A stretch of 50,867 bases of DNA from a virus (IMGVR_UViG_3300020465_000029:1-50867); one strand, 5' to 3'; numbered from the stretch's first letter, positions 31,637 through 38,980 are shown. The notes: generated by a model not told the origin, from the letters alone. Program-made: numbers and translations.

Positions 31637-33079
31637 ATGATAGACGTTAATAACAGAATATCCCCAGAGGATAAAATAGAGAACAGTAAGGCATACTTAC
31701 TGTTCAACCTTCCTATGTACGGTTTGCCAGTCAATAGGCTAGTCTGGAAAATAGATAACTCAATTTCGACTGCTTGCACTGACGGTAAGCACATTTACTG
31801 GAATGAGAAATTTTTTGATAGTCTTTTCAAGCCAGAGTCTACTGGAGTTTCAATGCATGAGGTGTTGCACGTTATTTTTGAACATCCATCACAATTGGCT
31901 AGGTTCTTAAAAAAATATCCTCAGTATAGTACACCGTTCTATAATCAGTTTATGCAGATGAGCATGGACTTTGAAATTAACTTTATAATTTTTGATATGA
32001 AATCAAAGTTTATAAAATTACCAGATGGTGCATGCTTTGACGAGCAATACAGAGGTATGGTCTGGCAAGAAATATTCTTTAAATTAATTAAGGATGTTAC
32101 TCCACCAAAAGATGAAGAGCCAGACGAGATAGTGAACACTGGTGGCTCTGGAACTTGCGAAGGTGACGGTGATCAGCAATCTGACGTAGGCAACCACGAA
32201 GTTGATGACCAAGGCACTTCAGAAGGTGGTGATGGCGATGACCAAGATGGTTCTGGAGATGACCAAGAAGGTGGTTCTGGTAATCAGCAATCAAACGATG
32301 ACCAGTCTTCTTCAGGCGATACGGGTTCACCATCTGGTGCTGACCAGTCAGTAGACACTGGTGGTTGTGGTGGTGTTATTGTTCCTAAGAACGATGACGG
32401 CTCTGATCTAAGCGAGCCACAATTAGAGCAGATGGAAAAAGAAACCAGAATAATGGTTAGGAACTCAATTCAACTTGCCAAGAAAAAAGGCAACGACATT
32501 CCTTCCCAAGTAATGGATGCTTTTAACGAAAATAGAAAAGCAAAAGTTGACTGGTTGTCAGTATTGAGAAAGCATACTGCCCCTATCTTTAGGAGCGATC
32601 AAACTTACTCAAAGCTTAATAAAAGACTAAGACCATTAGGCTATAAAATGCCATCTTATAAAAAAGACGGTACTGGTGAGATTGTTATATGCAACGATAC
32701 ATCTGGCTCAATGACTGCTAATGAGGTGGAGCAGAGCAACACTGAGACCTATAAAATTGTATCCAAGGTCAAGCCTAAGAAAGTTACTATTCATTATTTT
32801 CATACCAGTGTGTGGTGTACACAGACTTATAAGACTGGTGAGAAATTTAAAATGCCTAGTCATTTTGAAACTGGTGGTACTGACTTTCAAGCTTTCATGG
32901 ATAAGGTTAACGAGCAGAATGCCAAGCCTAAAGTTATGATTGTCTTTACAGATATGTATGACAGATATCCACCCAAGCCGTCATTTCCAGTTATCTGGAT
33001 ATCGACAACTAAAGATAGAGTTGCACCATATGGTAAGACTATCTATCTTGATCCATCTGAATTAAAGGGAGTGGCATAA
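31637..33079 (+). CDS. VWA-like protein with HExxH metallopeptidase domain (DUF2201-like), 480 aa
   Basis: The N-terminal domain has a zinc-peptidase motif HEVLH (residues 74-78). A long linker of Asp, Gly, Ser and Gln follows (about residues 160-265). The C-terminal VWA domain has the MIDAS motif DTSGS (354-358), a threonine in TGGTD (near 415) and an Asp in FTDMYD (439). This layout matches DUF2201/CobT-like proteins that work with MoxR ATPases. The linker carries one exact (32341) and one near (32299) TGACCAGTCA site. It may be a metal-dependent protease or chaperone partner. Confidence 0.82.
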   Translation: MIDVNNRISPEDKIENSKAYLLFNLPMYGLPVNRLVWKIDNSISTACTDGKHIYWNEKFFDSLFKPESTGVSMHEVLHVIFEHPSQLARFLKKYPQYSTPFYNQFMQMSMDFEINFIIFDMKSKFIKLPDGACFDEQYRGMVWQEIFFKLIKDVTPPKDEEPDEIVNTGGSGTCEGDGDQQSDVGNHEVDDQGTSEGGDGDDQDGSGDDQEGGSGNQQSNDDQSSSGDTGSPSGADQSVDTGGCGGVIVPKNDDGSDLSEPQLEQMEKETRIMVRNSIQLAKKKGNDIPSQVMDAFNENRKAKVDWLSVLRKHTAPIFRSDQTYSKLNKRLRPLGYKMPSYKKDGTGEIVICNDTSGSMTANEVEQSNTETYKIVSKVKPKKVTIHYFHTSVWCTQTYKTGEKFKMPSHFETGGTDFQAFMDKVNEQNAKPKVMIVFTDMYDRYPPKPSFPVIWISTTKDRVAPYGKTIYLDPSELKGVA

Positions 33080-33088
33080 GCCACTCTC
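33067..33088 (+). promoter_or_regulatory. Hairpin across the VWA stop codon
   Basis: GGGAGTGGC/GCCACTCTC (33067-33088, nine pairs with one G-U pair) with the TAA stop in the ATAA loop. No T tract, so it is more likely an mRNA-stability or processing element than a terminator. Confidence 0.45.
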
Positions 33089-33112
33089 TAACTTATCACT
33101 AAGGAGAAATAT

Positions 33113-34252
33113 ATGTTTAATATTCATAAAGGTATTGAAGATACCATGAAACTTTTTAATAAAGCTGAAGGAACATCAGACCAGAGAAAAATTGCAGTTT
33201 TATTAGGCGAACATAAAACTGGATTTTTAGTTTTTAAACCAACTAAAAAAGTTGGAGAATTTACTTATAGCGAAAGCTATAACGAAATAAATAATGTTTC
33301 AGATAAAATGTTTACTGGCATTAAAAAAACCTACAGAGCAAAAACATTCCTCAATTACATAATTGAAACTAATGCACTAAAAGATTTTAGCCACCTTACA
33401 GAGGACAAGGAAAAGCCAACTCTGTACCTTGTCAGAAAAATAGTTAAGGAAGTTTCCATGATGAGAGGAAGAGGTAGTTTTGTAACTGGTTTTGGTGATC
33501 AGAATGTTAGAGAAGTATTATCAACAGTAATGATCAAAAAAGAGATTATGGAAAATAGGTTTCATTACAATGTTCTTAATCAAATTTGCAGAGCCAGTGT
33601 TGACCTTATTGCCTATCGCATTGAAAGAAACAATGTGTGCGAAACTGCGAAACTTTCTTGGAAACAAAAATATAATCATGCAGGCATTGCCCAGAGGATG
33701 TTGACTAGGTTTGGCACTGAATACAAGAATGCAATCAATAAGCCAGTATGCAATAAAGAAAATTCTGCTCTAGACGGCTCTAGATTAGATCACAGTGTTA
33801 ATGCAAGGTTTGCTAATCATAACATCTCTAAGAGAGAAGGTATTCCAGTATGGCACTGGGAATTAATACTAGGTTTTAACGGTTATGATTTTAATATAAT
33901 GCTACCTAAGAACTGGAGACAAACTGTTGTGAAGGAAAACATTGCAGTAGTCGATAGCAAAATTATTACCAGTGTTATCAAGGTGGAGAAGGAGACCTTG
34001 AGAAATCAACCTATTACAATCTATGAGGTACGGTACTCTAAGAGAGAGGTTCATAAAGGTCACGATAACGAATACCGTAAAAACGATAAAATCTTTACAC
34101 ATGGTCACAAGGGTTTTGTTGTTAAGGTAGGCGATGCTAACAACCCAATAGCATTAAGGTTAACTGACCACTATGTGCAAGTAAGAAAAATTGCACAGAA
34201 CAGTGTGACCAGAGAATTTTTCAAACAACTATCAGCTAACAATGGAGAGTAG
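33113..34252 (+). CDS. Unknown early protein, 379 aa
   Basis: A mixed alpha/beta, basic protein: MFNIHKGIEDTMKLFNKAEG, then FVTGFGDQNVREVLSTVMIK (about residues 122-141), an LSWKQKYNHAGIAQRMLTRF segment and a C-terminal region with HGHKGFVVKVGDANNPIALR. I recognise no family or catalytic motif. The GGAG ribosome-binding site and steady codon use support a real gene. Location after the MoxR/VWA genes suggests it belongs to that module or is a separate early factor. Confidence 0.74.
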   Translation: MFNIHKGIEDTMKLFNKAEGTSDQRKIAVLLGEHKTGFLVFKPTKKVGEFTYSESYNEINNVSDKMFTGIKKTYRAKTFLNYIIETNALKDFSHLTEDKEKPTLYLVRKIVKEVSMMRGRGSFVTGFGDQNVREVLSTVMIKKEIMENRFHYNVLNQICRASVDLIAYRIERNNVCETAKLSWKQKYNHAGIAQRMLTRFGTEYKNAINKPVCNKENSALDGSRLDHSVNARFANHNISKREGIPVWHWELILGFNGYDFNIMLPKNWRQTVVKENIAVVDSKIITSVIKVEKETLRNQPITIYEVRYSKREVHKGHDNEYRKNDKIFTHGHKGFVVKVGDANNPIALRLTDHYVQVRKIAQNSVTREFFKQLSANNGE

Positions 34253-34255
34253 ATT

Positions 34256-34633
34256 ATGATATTTGAAATGCCACCAATACCAAAATTTTTGTTAAGGGAA
34301 AAACCAAAGGTGGGTGTTAACAACATCCACTCAGTCCCCACTACTACTGCTGACCAGTCAATACTTACACAGTCAAAAGCTGAGTATGGCAAAAACAAAT
34401 TGACTGCAAAGTTCAAGGAAGACTTAGCCGTATTAATTAAAGGCGAGGTCTTAAAGGGCAATAATACTTTCTACAAAGTTAAGAAGGTCTTAGGTCATAG
34501 GTATAGTGACAACGAATTAAAGTGTGGTTTTAATCAAGCGAGAAAATTTAATAAAACTTTCGCACTGAAGAAAATCATTTATTGGAAACTTGAACTGAAT
34601 GGGAAAACCTATTCAGTCATTAATGATATATAG
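34256..34633 (+). CDS. Unknown early protein, 125 aa
   Basis: MIFEMPPIPKFLLREKPKVG followed by a Thr-rich stretch that includes an Asp-Gln-Ser encoded by TGACCAGTCA (34351-34360), then a helical basic region (KGEVLKGNNTFYKVKKVLGH). The C-terminal part may be a compact DNA-binding fold: HRYSDNELKCGFNQARKFNK looks helix-turn-helix-like. Family unknown. Confidence 0.65.
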   Translation: MIFEMPPIPKFLLREKPKVGVNNIHSVPTTTADQSILTQSKAEYGKNKLTAKFKEDLAVLIKGEVLKGNNTFYKVKKVLGHRYSDNELKCGFNQARKFNKTFALKKIIYWKLELNGKTYSVINDI

Positions 34634-34642
34634 GAGAGGGTT

Positions 34643-34891
34643 ATGAAAGTAACTGACAAAAAATTTACATTAAACTTTAATGTTCAATTATATGTTTCAA
34701 AAGCAATTGAAGGTTGCGAGACTAAAGAGCAAGCCATTCAAAAACTAATCGAAGAAATGAACGAAGGTTTCATGCAAGAGAAAAAATATACTTCCCAAAC
34801 ATTTGGGAAGAAAAATCAAAACTGGATTATCAAGTCTGAAGAAATAACCATAGATGAAGACAATTGGTCGAGTTCAGAGAGGGTAAGCTAA
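34643..34891 (+). CDS. Unknown small acidic protein, 82 aa
   Basis: MKVTDKKFTLNFNVQLYVSK, then a helix (CETKEQAIQKLIEEMNEGFM) and an acidic end. Shaped like a small beta-alpha-beta protein. AGGAGAGGG precedes the ATG. Function unknown. Confidence 0.62.
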   Translation: MKVTDKKFTLNFNVQLYVSKAIEGCETKEQAIQKLIEEMNEGFMQEKKYTSQTFGKKNQNWIIKSEEITIDEDNWSSSERVS

Positions 34892-34916
34892 AAAACGTCT
34901 CGTTTTAAAGACCGTC

Positions 34917-34958
34917 AGAGGGGTGGAACTATACCTTTTGGTATATTTGTACCTCTCT
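34917..34958 (+). promoter_or_regulatory. Long intercistronic RNA hairpin
   Basis: AGAGGGGT (34917-34924) pairs with ACCTCTCT (34951-34958), an internal loop follows, then TATACC-TTTT-GGTATA (34930-34945). No T tract follows, so it is probably a stability or processing signal. It lies just above the O5 site. Confidence 0.5.
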
Positions 34959-34963
34959 ACAAT

Positions 34964-34976
34964 CAAGAATTTATTG
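34964..34976. promoter_or_regulatory. Degenerate operator-like site O5
   Basis: CAAGAATTTATTG, one change from O1, inside the longer inverted repeat TACAAT...ATTGTA. It lies 22 bases above the 34998 gene. Confidence 0.45.
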
Positions 34977-34997
34977 TAACTTATAAGGAAAAAACAA

Positions 34998-35228
34998 ATG
35001 AATAAATATCAAACTAGAGTATTTAAATCACTAACACTGTTTTTAATTTTATTAATGTTAGGCATCATGTCTATCTTTTGTGGGTTTGCCTTAATTGGTT
35101 TGGCAGAGACTACCACAATAAGTGAGATGAATTACAACGACATGTTCTTTACATTCAGTGGTTCAGTATTAGTTTTCGCATCCTTCTTCTGGGTCTCATG
35201 CATGAGCCTAGTAAGCAGAATAAAATGA
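34998..35228 (+). CDS. Small two-helix membrane protein, 76 aa
   Basis: Two hydrophobic helices, SLTLFLILLMLGIMSIFCGF (about residues 11-30) and FFTFSGSVLVFASFFWVSCM (about 50-69), with short charged ends. It could be a superinfection-exclusion or holin-like protein. Placed in the early operon, not the lysis cluster, it is more likely an early inner-membrane protein (inference). The tRNA begins 10 bases after the stop. Confidence 0.68.
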   Translation: MNKYQTRVFKSLTLFLILLMLGIMSIFCGFALIGLAETTTISEMNYNDMFFTFSGSVLVFASFFWVSCMSLVSRIK

Positions 35229-35238
35229 AAAAGAATAA

Positions 35239-35312
35239 GAGGGCATGGCAGAATGACAATGCACCAGACTGCAACTCTGGAGAAGTGGGTTTGATTCCCA
35301 CTGCCCTCTCCA
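35239..35312 (+). tRNA. trnC: tRNA-Cys (anticodon GCA), CCA encoded
   Basis: The acceptor stem GAGGGCA/TGCCCTC is fully paired, the discriminator base is T, the usual Cys identity base, and CCA is encoded. The anticodon stem is CCAGA/TCTGG with loop CTGCAAC (anticodon GCA). The T stem is GTGGG/CCCAC. The D stem is only three pairs (GCA/TGC) and its loop lacks the usual GG. The T loop is TTTGATT rather than TTCRANN. Located inside the early operon, so it would be cut from the mRNA. Confidence 0.88.
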
Positions 35313-35338
35313 AAAATTCTATAGCACAAAATTTGAGC

Positions 35339-35362
35339 GATCCTTTGTTTAGACAAAGGGTC
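35339..35362 (+). promoter_or_regulatory. Hairpin after the tRNA
   Basis: GATCCTTTGT-TTAG-ACAAAGGGTC: ten pairs with one G-U pair, 26 bases after the CCA end. No T tract follows; it may protect the downstream mRNA or mark a processing site. Confidence 0.45.
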
Positions 35363-35435
35363 GTTGCTGACAAAAAAAAATATAGCAGGAAAAGGTCTAA
35401 GCATTTGACCAGTCAAATTATAAAGGAGAAAAATT

Positions 35436-36704
35436 ATGATAAGTGATGTACTGTTTGCAAATGAGGTTCTCGCAGGATTATCTAATCCAGAGAGGGGAAT
35501 AAACGGTTACTGCTCTAAAAAAAGAATTAAACAAGCAGAGCCTAGATTTGGAAAAGATACGAACAAAAGAGCAATAATGTCATGCAGACAAGCCGTAAGA
35601 GAAGTTTCTGATGCTCAAAAGTTTTTTATTGATAGAAAGTTAGTTGAGACGGCAGTTGAACTTTCCTTTCAAGAGCCTTCAGATATTATTAAAATGGCTA
35701 GTAGATCAAAGCCTTGCTTTGACAATATGTGGATTGAATGGGATGAAGACCATCGTGTTGACTTTATGATGGAGACCACTAAAAAAATATTTGATAAAAA
35801 ATACCACGAATATTTACATGTTGAATTTAAAGAAGGCACTCTTTCAAGAATAGGATACCACATACAAAAAATAAATGGTCAGCCTTTTTATACAATGTAT
35901 GGAAAAGACCCAGAATTTAGTAATGGCAAAATAAATATTTTACACAATGGGTTTTACTTTTCTAATCAAGAAGAATTGCTTACTGAAGAATTTAAAAAAC
36001 TTACTGATTGGGAAAGAAATACAAAAATTGATGCTGAACTTGATAACGATACACCATCCTTTTTATTGATGGGTAAAACTTATCCATTGTATTTACTAAG
36101 TAAGAAGGGCGATGCTTGGGTGAATGCCTACATTTATAATCACAAGAAAAAAAATGACAAGGCGATTGTAGAGTTATTAGAAGAAGTAAAATATGACAAA
36201 TTTTTAAAATGGTTTTCACCTCGCATAGAAACTGCCCAGTCAAGAGGAACGGAAATGTTTTTAACTGACAAGCAGTTTAACGAGGGTTTTGACCATCATA
36301 AAATGAGCAAGTTAGTTGGTGCTGAATTGGTGGCGATGAATGGTGATTTAAGGTTCTTGATCTGTGTACTTGGATTGTTGAACTACGATCACATTGTATA
36401 CAACAATGCAAAAACTAACTCCCAAGTTTCAAGACTAAGGTATGGCATGCATACTCCAAAGCATACCTTTAAACTTGTTACTATTGATCTTCCAAAGCCT
36501 AACATAAGAAGAATTTGCAAGGGCATTGCCACTGGAACTGGTGTTCCAAAAGCAGAGCATTGGAGAAGAGGTCACTGGAGAAAAATGCCTAAAAAACGTA
36601 TTTGGATTGAGCCTATGAAAGTAGGCAACAAAAAAAATGGTGTAATTGAACATGATTACATCTTACGAGGAAGAAAAAACTTAATCACTGACGAAAGGAG
36701 TTAA
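35436..36704 (+). CDS. Unknown large early protein, 422 aa
   Basis: No known catalytic motif. The N-terminal 110 residues are helical (CRQAVREVSDAQKFFIDRKL). The C terminus has the segment AEHWRRGHWRKMPKKRIWIE (about residues 376-395), a basic signature seen in a recurrent phage protein family of unknown function. The middle includes LLNYDHIVYNNAKTNSQVSR. Its position between tRNA and cell-wall hydrolase does not point to a function. It may be a nucleic-acid-binding protein. Confidence 0.7.
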   Translation: MISDVLFANEVLAGLSNPERGINGYCSKKRIKQAEPRFGKDTNKRAIMSCRQAVREVSDAQKFFIDRKLVETAVELSFQEPSDIIKMASRSKPCFDNMWIEWDEDHRVDFMMETTKKIFDKKYHEYLHVEFKEGTLSRIGYHIQKINGQPFYTMYGKDPEFSNGKINILHNGFYFSNQEELLTEEFKKLTDWERNTKIDAELDNDTPSFLLMGKTYPLYLLSKKGDAWVNAYIYNHKKKNDKAIVELLEEVKYDKFLKWFSPRIETAQSRGTEMFLTDKQFNEGFDHHKMSKLVGAELVAMNGDLRFLICVLGLLNYDHIVYNNAKTNSQVSRLRYGMHTPKHTFKLVTIDLPKPNIRRICKGIATGTGVPKAEHWRRGHWRKMPKKRIWIEPMKVGNKKNGVIEHDYILRGRKNLITDERS

Positions 36705-36706
36705 AG

Positions 36707-36913
36707 GTGAGTATTACATACGAAAAAGTTGACACTGTTCAAGACCTTATTGACGTATTGCAAGCAATACCAGATAAGAATTTAGGTGTAAGGCTAGAGG
36801 TTAATAGTAAAGACGATCCTACAAACTACTGGCTTTATGAAATTGTATATAACCCCACTGGTACTAATGGGTATGAAATGAGTGGCGAAGTATCGCTATT
36901 CGGAACTGAGTAA
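36707..36913 (+). CDS. Small unknown protein with GTG start, 68 aa
   Basis: GTG start preceded by AGGAG at six bases. The sequence (M)SITYEKVDTVQDLIDVLQAI, then LGVRLEVNSKDDPTNYWLYE, looks like a small beta-alpha fold of the type found in many short phage proteins. No family assigned. Confidence 0.62.
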   Translation: MSITYEKVDTVQDLIDVLQAIPDKNLGVRLEVNSKDDPTNYWLYEIVYNPTGTNGYEMSGEVSLFGTE

Positions 36914-36924
36914 AGGAGAATAAT

Positions 36925-37362
36925 ATGTTATTAGAAACGGCAACGGCTTTAACGTGCTTGGCACACACCATATTCTGGGAAAGTCGATCTGAGAGTCTGG
37001 TGGCTCAAATCGCAGTCGCACATGTGGTTATGAACAGAGTTAATGATTACAGATTTCCAAATACAGTATGTGGTGTTGTTACTGATGGGTTGAGGTATAA
37101 GTGGAACAATCAAATGGTAAAGCATAAATGTGCATTTAGTTATTATTGCGATGGCAAGCCAGAAGATGTTAGCATTGATCCTAAAGCTTATGACTGGTCA
37201 GAAACAATTGCTTTAGCAGTATTAGATGGCACATTTAATGTTGATGTAACAGAAGGTGCTACACATTACCATGCAGATTATGTTTATCCAACATGGGCAA
37301 GCACCATGACGATGACAGTTTGCATTGACACACATTGTTTTTATAGATGGGAGATGGATTGA
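36925..37362 (+). CDS. SleB-like cell-wall hydrolase (endolysin-type), 145 aa
   Basis: The pattern matches SleB/Hydrolase_2 peptidoglycan lytic enzymes: HTIFWESRSES with a likely catalytic Glu 19, AHVVMNRV (residues 32-39), CAFSYYCDGKP (69-79), THYHADYVYPTW (113-124) and HCFYRW (137-142). These enzymes cut glycan strands of the wall. No signal peptide is evident, so it would need a holin. It is encoded in the early operon, not beside the holins, which have their own GH24 lysozyme. Confidence 0.82.
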   Translation: MLLETATALTCLAHTIFWESRSESLVAQIAVAHVVMNRVNDYRFPNTVCGVVTDGLRYKWNNQMVKHKCAFSYYCDGKPEDVSIDPKAYDWSETIALAVLDGTFNVDVTEGATHYHADYVYPTWASTMTMTVCIDTHCFYRWEMD

Positions 37363-37568
37363 TGAAAATTAGCAACATGAATGCTCATACTAAATATAGC
37401 AACGATGAGGAAACAGACAAACTTCCTCAAGTCGAACACATTGTTAATTATGAACTTAATGGAAGAAAGATTAGCATGGAGTTAATGGCTAACTGTCCAT
37501 TAGATGCAATAGAAAAAGTAAATGCAATATTAAAAATTCAAGGAGACAATAATGAAATTAAAAATTGA
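37362..37568 (+). CDS. Small unknown protein, 68 aa
   Basis: The ATG overlaps the hydrolase TGA (ATGA) with GGGAG upstream; the longer frame from 37347 is less likely. Sequence MKISNMNAHTKYSNDEETDK, then a beta-alpha VEHIVNYELNGRKISMELMA and an end IEKVNAILKIQ. No family. Confidence 0.6.
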   Translation: MKISNMNAHTKYSNDEETDKLPQVEHIVNYELNGRKISMELMANCPLDAIEKVNAILKIQGDNNEIKN

Positions 37569-37785
37569 TGATATTAAATCTGTGAATACATTGGGAACAA
37601 TGCACGACAATCAGATGTTAAATGTTATACTAAATTCATTAGATGGAAAGTATGACAAGGTTATGGACTGTGGTGTTAGATTAAGTGTCTTAACACTACT
37701 AGACATAAGCAAAGAGAATAGGAAAAACATTAGACTTGTTCTTAATAAAAAAGTAAAATATTACCACATAGAAAGAGAGGTTTAG
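37552..37785 (+). CDS. Small unknown protein, 77 aa
   Basis: Overlaps the previous gene by 17 bases and abuts the next. MKLKIDDIKSVNTLGTMHDN, then QMLNVILNSLDGKYDKVMDC. Helical; no motif. AAGGAG precedes the start. Confidence 0.58.
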   Translation: MKLKIDDIKSVNTLGTMHDNQMLNVILNSLDGKYDKVMDCGVRLSVLTLLDISKENRKNIRLVLNKKVKYYHIEREV

Positions 37786-38094
37786 GTGATTAGAATTAAT
37801 GTATCCACAAGAAGAAACGAAAAGAACGAACTTTCGTTTGACGTTTTTATAGGCGATTCAAAAGACCCACATATATTTTTAACCGTTCCTTCAATCGTAT
37901 ATGAAGAAACAATGAAACCAATTTTAACAAATTTGGTAGAAGAACGATCTTATACATGGGAAGACGAAGAACATATTTGTGAAGACTGCCAAACCCAGCA
38001 GAATAAAACGCCTCAAGATAGTTCTGACCAGTCAGAAGAAATCAATACTTTAATTGATGAACTTGATCTTGACGACAAGATCACGAAACATTAA
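37786..38094 (+). CDS. Small unknown acidic protein, GTG start, 102 aa
   Basis: GTG start directly after the previous stop, with AGAGAGG upstream. MIRINVSTRRNEKNELSFDV, then a likely zinc pair CEDCQTQQ (Cys 66 and Cys 69 approximately) and an acidic tail. It carries the TGACCAGTCA site at 38025-38034 as Asp-Gln-Ser. Unrecognised. Confidence 0.6.
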   Translation: MIRINVSTRRNEKNELSFDVFIGDSKDPHIFLTVPSIVYEETMKPILTNLVEERSYTWEDEEHICEDCQTQQNKTPQDSSDQSEEINTLIDELDLDDKITKH

Positions 38095-38120
38095 TCTATT
38101 TATAAATTTAAGAGGATTTT

Positions 38121-38390
38121 ATGAGTAGATTACATGATTTAATGACAGAATTTAGACATGTTAAAAAGATGATTCGATCAACTGATTCGGAAAATACAAA
38201 GAATAAGTTGATTGGATCGCTTATGTCTATAAAGGGTCAATTCAAAGAAGCAAACCAAAATTTAATTAAAAGACGTTTGTATGCACAGAACTGGCGAGAT
38301 AAAAATCGCACAGAAGTAAGCAAATACAATAGAGAGTATGCTAGAATAAGGAGAAAGAAAATTGAAGACAATAAAATGCATTCAGTGTGA
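38121..38390 (+). CDS. Small basic helical protein, 89 aa
   Basis: Helical and basic: MSRLHDLMTEFRHVKKMIRS, then LMSIKGQFKEANQNLIKRRL and a REYARIRRKKIEDNK end. Probably nucleic-acid binding; no family. AGGATTTT precedes the start; overlaps the next ORF. Confidence 0.6.
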   Translation: MSRLHDLMTEFRHVKKMIRSTDSENTKNKLIGSLMSIKGQFKEANQNLIKRRLYAQNWRDKNRTEVSKYNREYARIRRKKIEDNKMHSV

Positions 38391-38535
38391 AAAGCCATCA
38401 GTGGTAATTATTGAAGATAAATACTATTGTGGGTATCATGGAAAGCATAAGACATTTAGCATAGCTAGAAGAGGGAAAAATGAGCGAATATCAAAAATAC
38501 CATTCTTCAAAGAGAATGAAAGACGAGCGAGTTAA
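38362..38535 (+). CDS. Mini zinc-knuckle protein, TTG start, 57 aa
   Basis: TTG start with AAGGAG eight bases before it. The N-terminal zinc-finger-like pattern C-IQ-C then C-GY-H (CIQCEKPSVVIIEDKYYCGY followed by HGKH) has four ligand candidates. It overlaps the preceding gene by 29 bases and the HNH-like gene by 56 bases, so the 3' half may not be functional. I call it from the ribosome-binding site and the zinc pattern. Confidence 0.5.
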   Translation: MKTIKCIQCEKPSVVIIEDKYYCGYHGKHKTFSIARRGKNERISKIPFFKENERRAS

Positions 38536-38686
38536 AAGAAATAGGAATAGAAGAAAATTACAAAAGAAGGGCAAAGTCAGAAAAGGCGATGGTAAACACA
38601 TTGACCACAAAGACGGCAACCCAAACAACAACTCGTCTAAAAATTTAAGAATTATTTCAGCTAAAAAAAATAGGAAAAAGCAATGA
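38480..38686 (+). CDS. HNH-like mini protein, 68 aa
   Basis: Very basic, with a compact HNH-like motif: GKHIDHKDGNPNNNSSKNLR (residues 38-57; His 40 and His 43 with NP..N). This is the second half of HNH/NUMOD-like endonuclease modules found in phages. Small for a full homing endonuclease, so it may be a minimal nuclease or a remnant. It shares 56 bases with the zinc-knuckle ORF upstream. Confidence 0.6.
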   Translation: MSEYQKYHSSKRMKDERVKRNRNRRKLQKKGKVRKGDGKHIDHKDGNPNNNSSKNLRIISAKKNRKKQ

Positions 38687-38892
38687 GAAAGTATCAGTAT
38701 TTTTCTGGAAGAAAACAAGACTTCACATTCTGGTCAAGTAATATGACCAGTCAAAAGGAAGAGCATCCCCAACCGAAGGGGCAGAAAGAAAGTTTGGACA
38801 AACTTTCGAGTACGGTGTTCGGACAAGGATTAGTTGGCGAGTGCCTTGAACATGAAAAACCCCAACAAGCCATAGACCCTTTTTTTAGTTAG
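38683..38892 (+). CDS. Last gene of early operon, 69 aa
   Basis: The ATG overlaps the previous TGA. MRKYQYFSGRKQDFTFWSSN, then MTSQKEEHPQPKGQKESLDK. It carries the TGACCAGTCA site 38744-38753 in a Thr-Ser-Gln frame. Low complexity and unrecognised. The early operon ends after it. Confidence 0.5.
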   Translation: MRKYQYFSGRKQDFTFWSSNMTSQKEEHPQPKGQKESLDKLSSTVFGQGLVGECLEHEKPQQAIDPFFS

Positions 38893-38954
38893 TTTTTTTA
38901 TGATAAGTCTTTATGATAAGTCAGAAAGCTAACAATCCTTATGGTCGTGATGGC

Positions 38955-38980
38955 GAGGGAGAGAAGGGTGTCTCTCCCTC
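38955..38980. terminator. Perfect 10-bp hairpin between convergent operons
   Basis: GAGGGAGAGA-AGGGTG-TCTCTCCCTC. It sits between the plus-strand early operon and the minus-strand replication operon and directly abuts the stop codon at 38982. No T tract on either side, so it would be a weak bidirectional terminator or a stability hairpin. Confidence 0.5.

Noticed and set aside
32708-32939. Antisense and out-of-frame ORFs within the VWA gene
   Set aside because: No ribosome-binding site, no recognisable domain, and complete overlap with the well-supported VWA gene.
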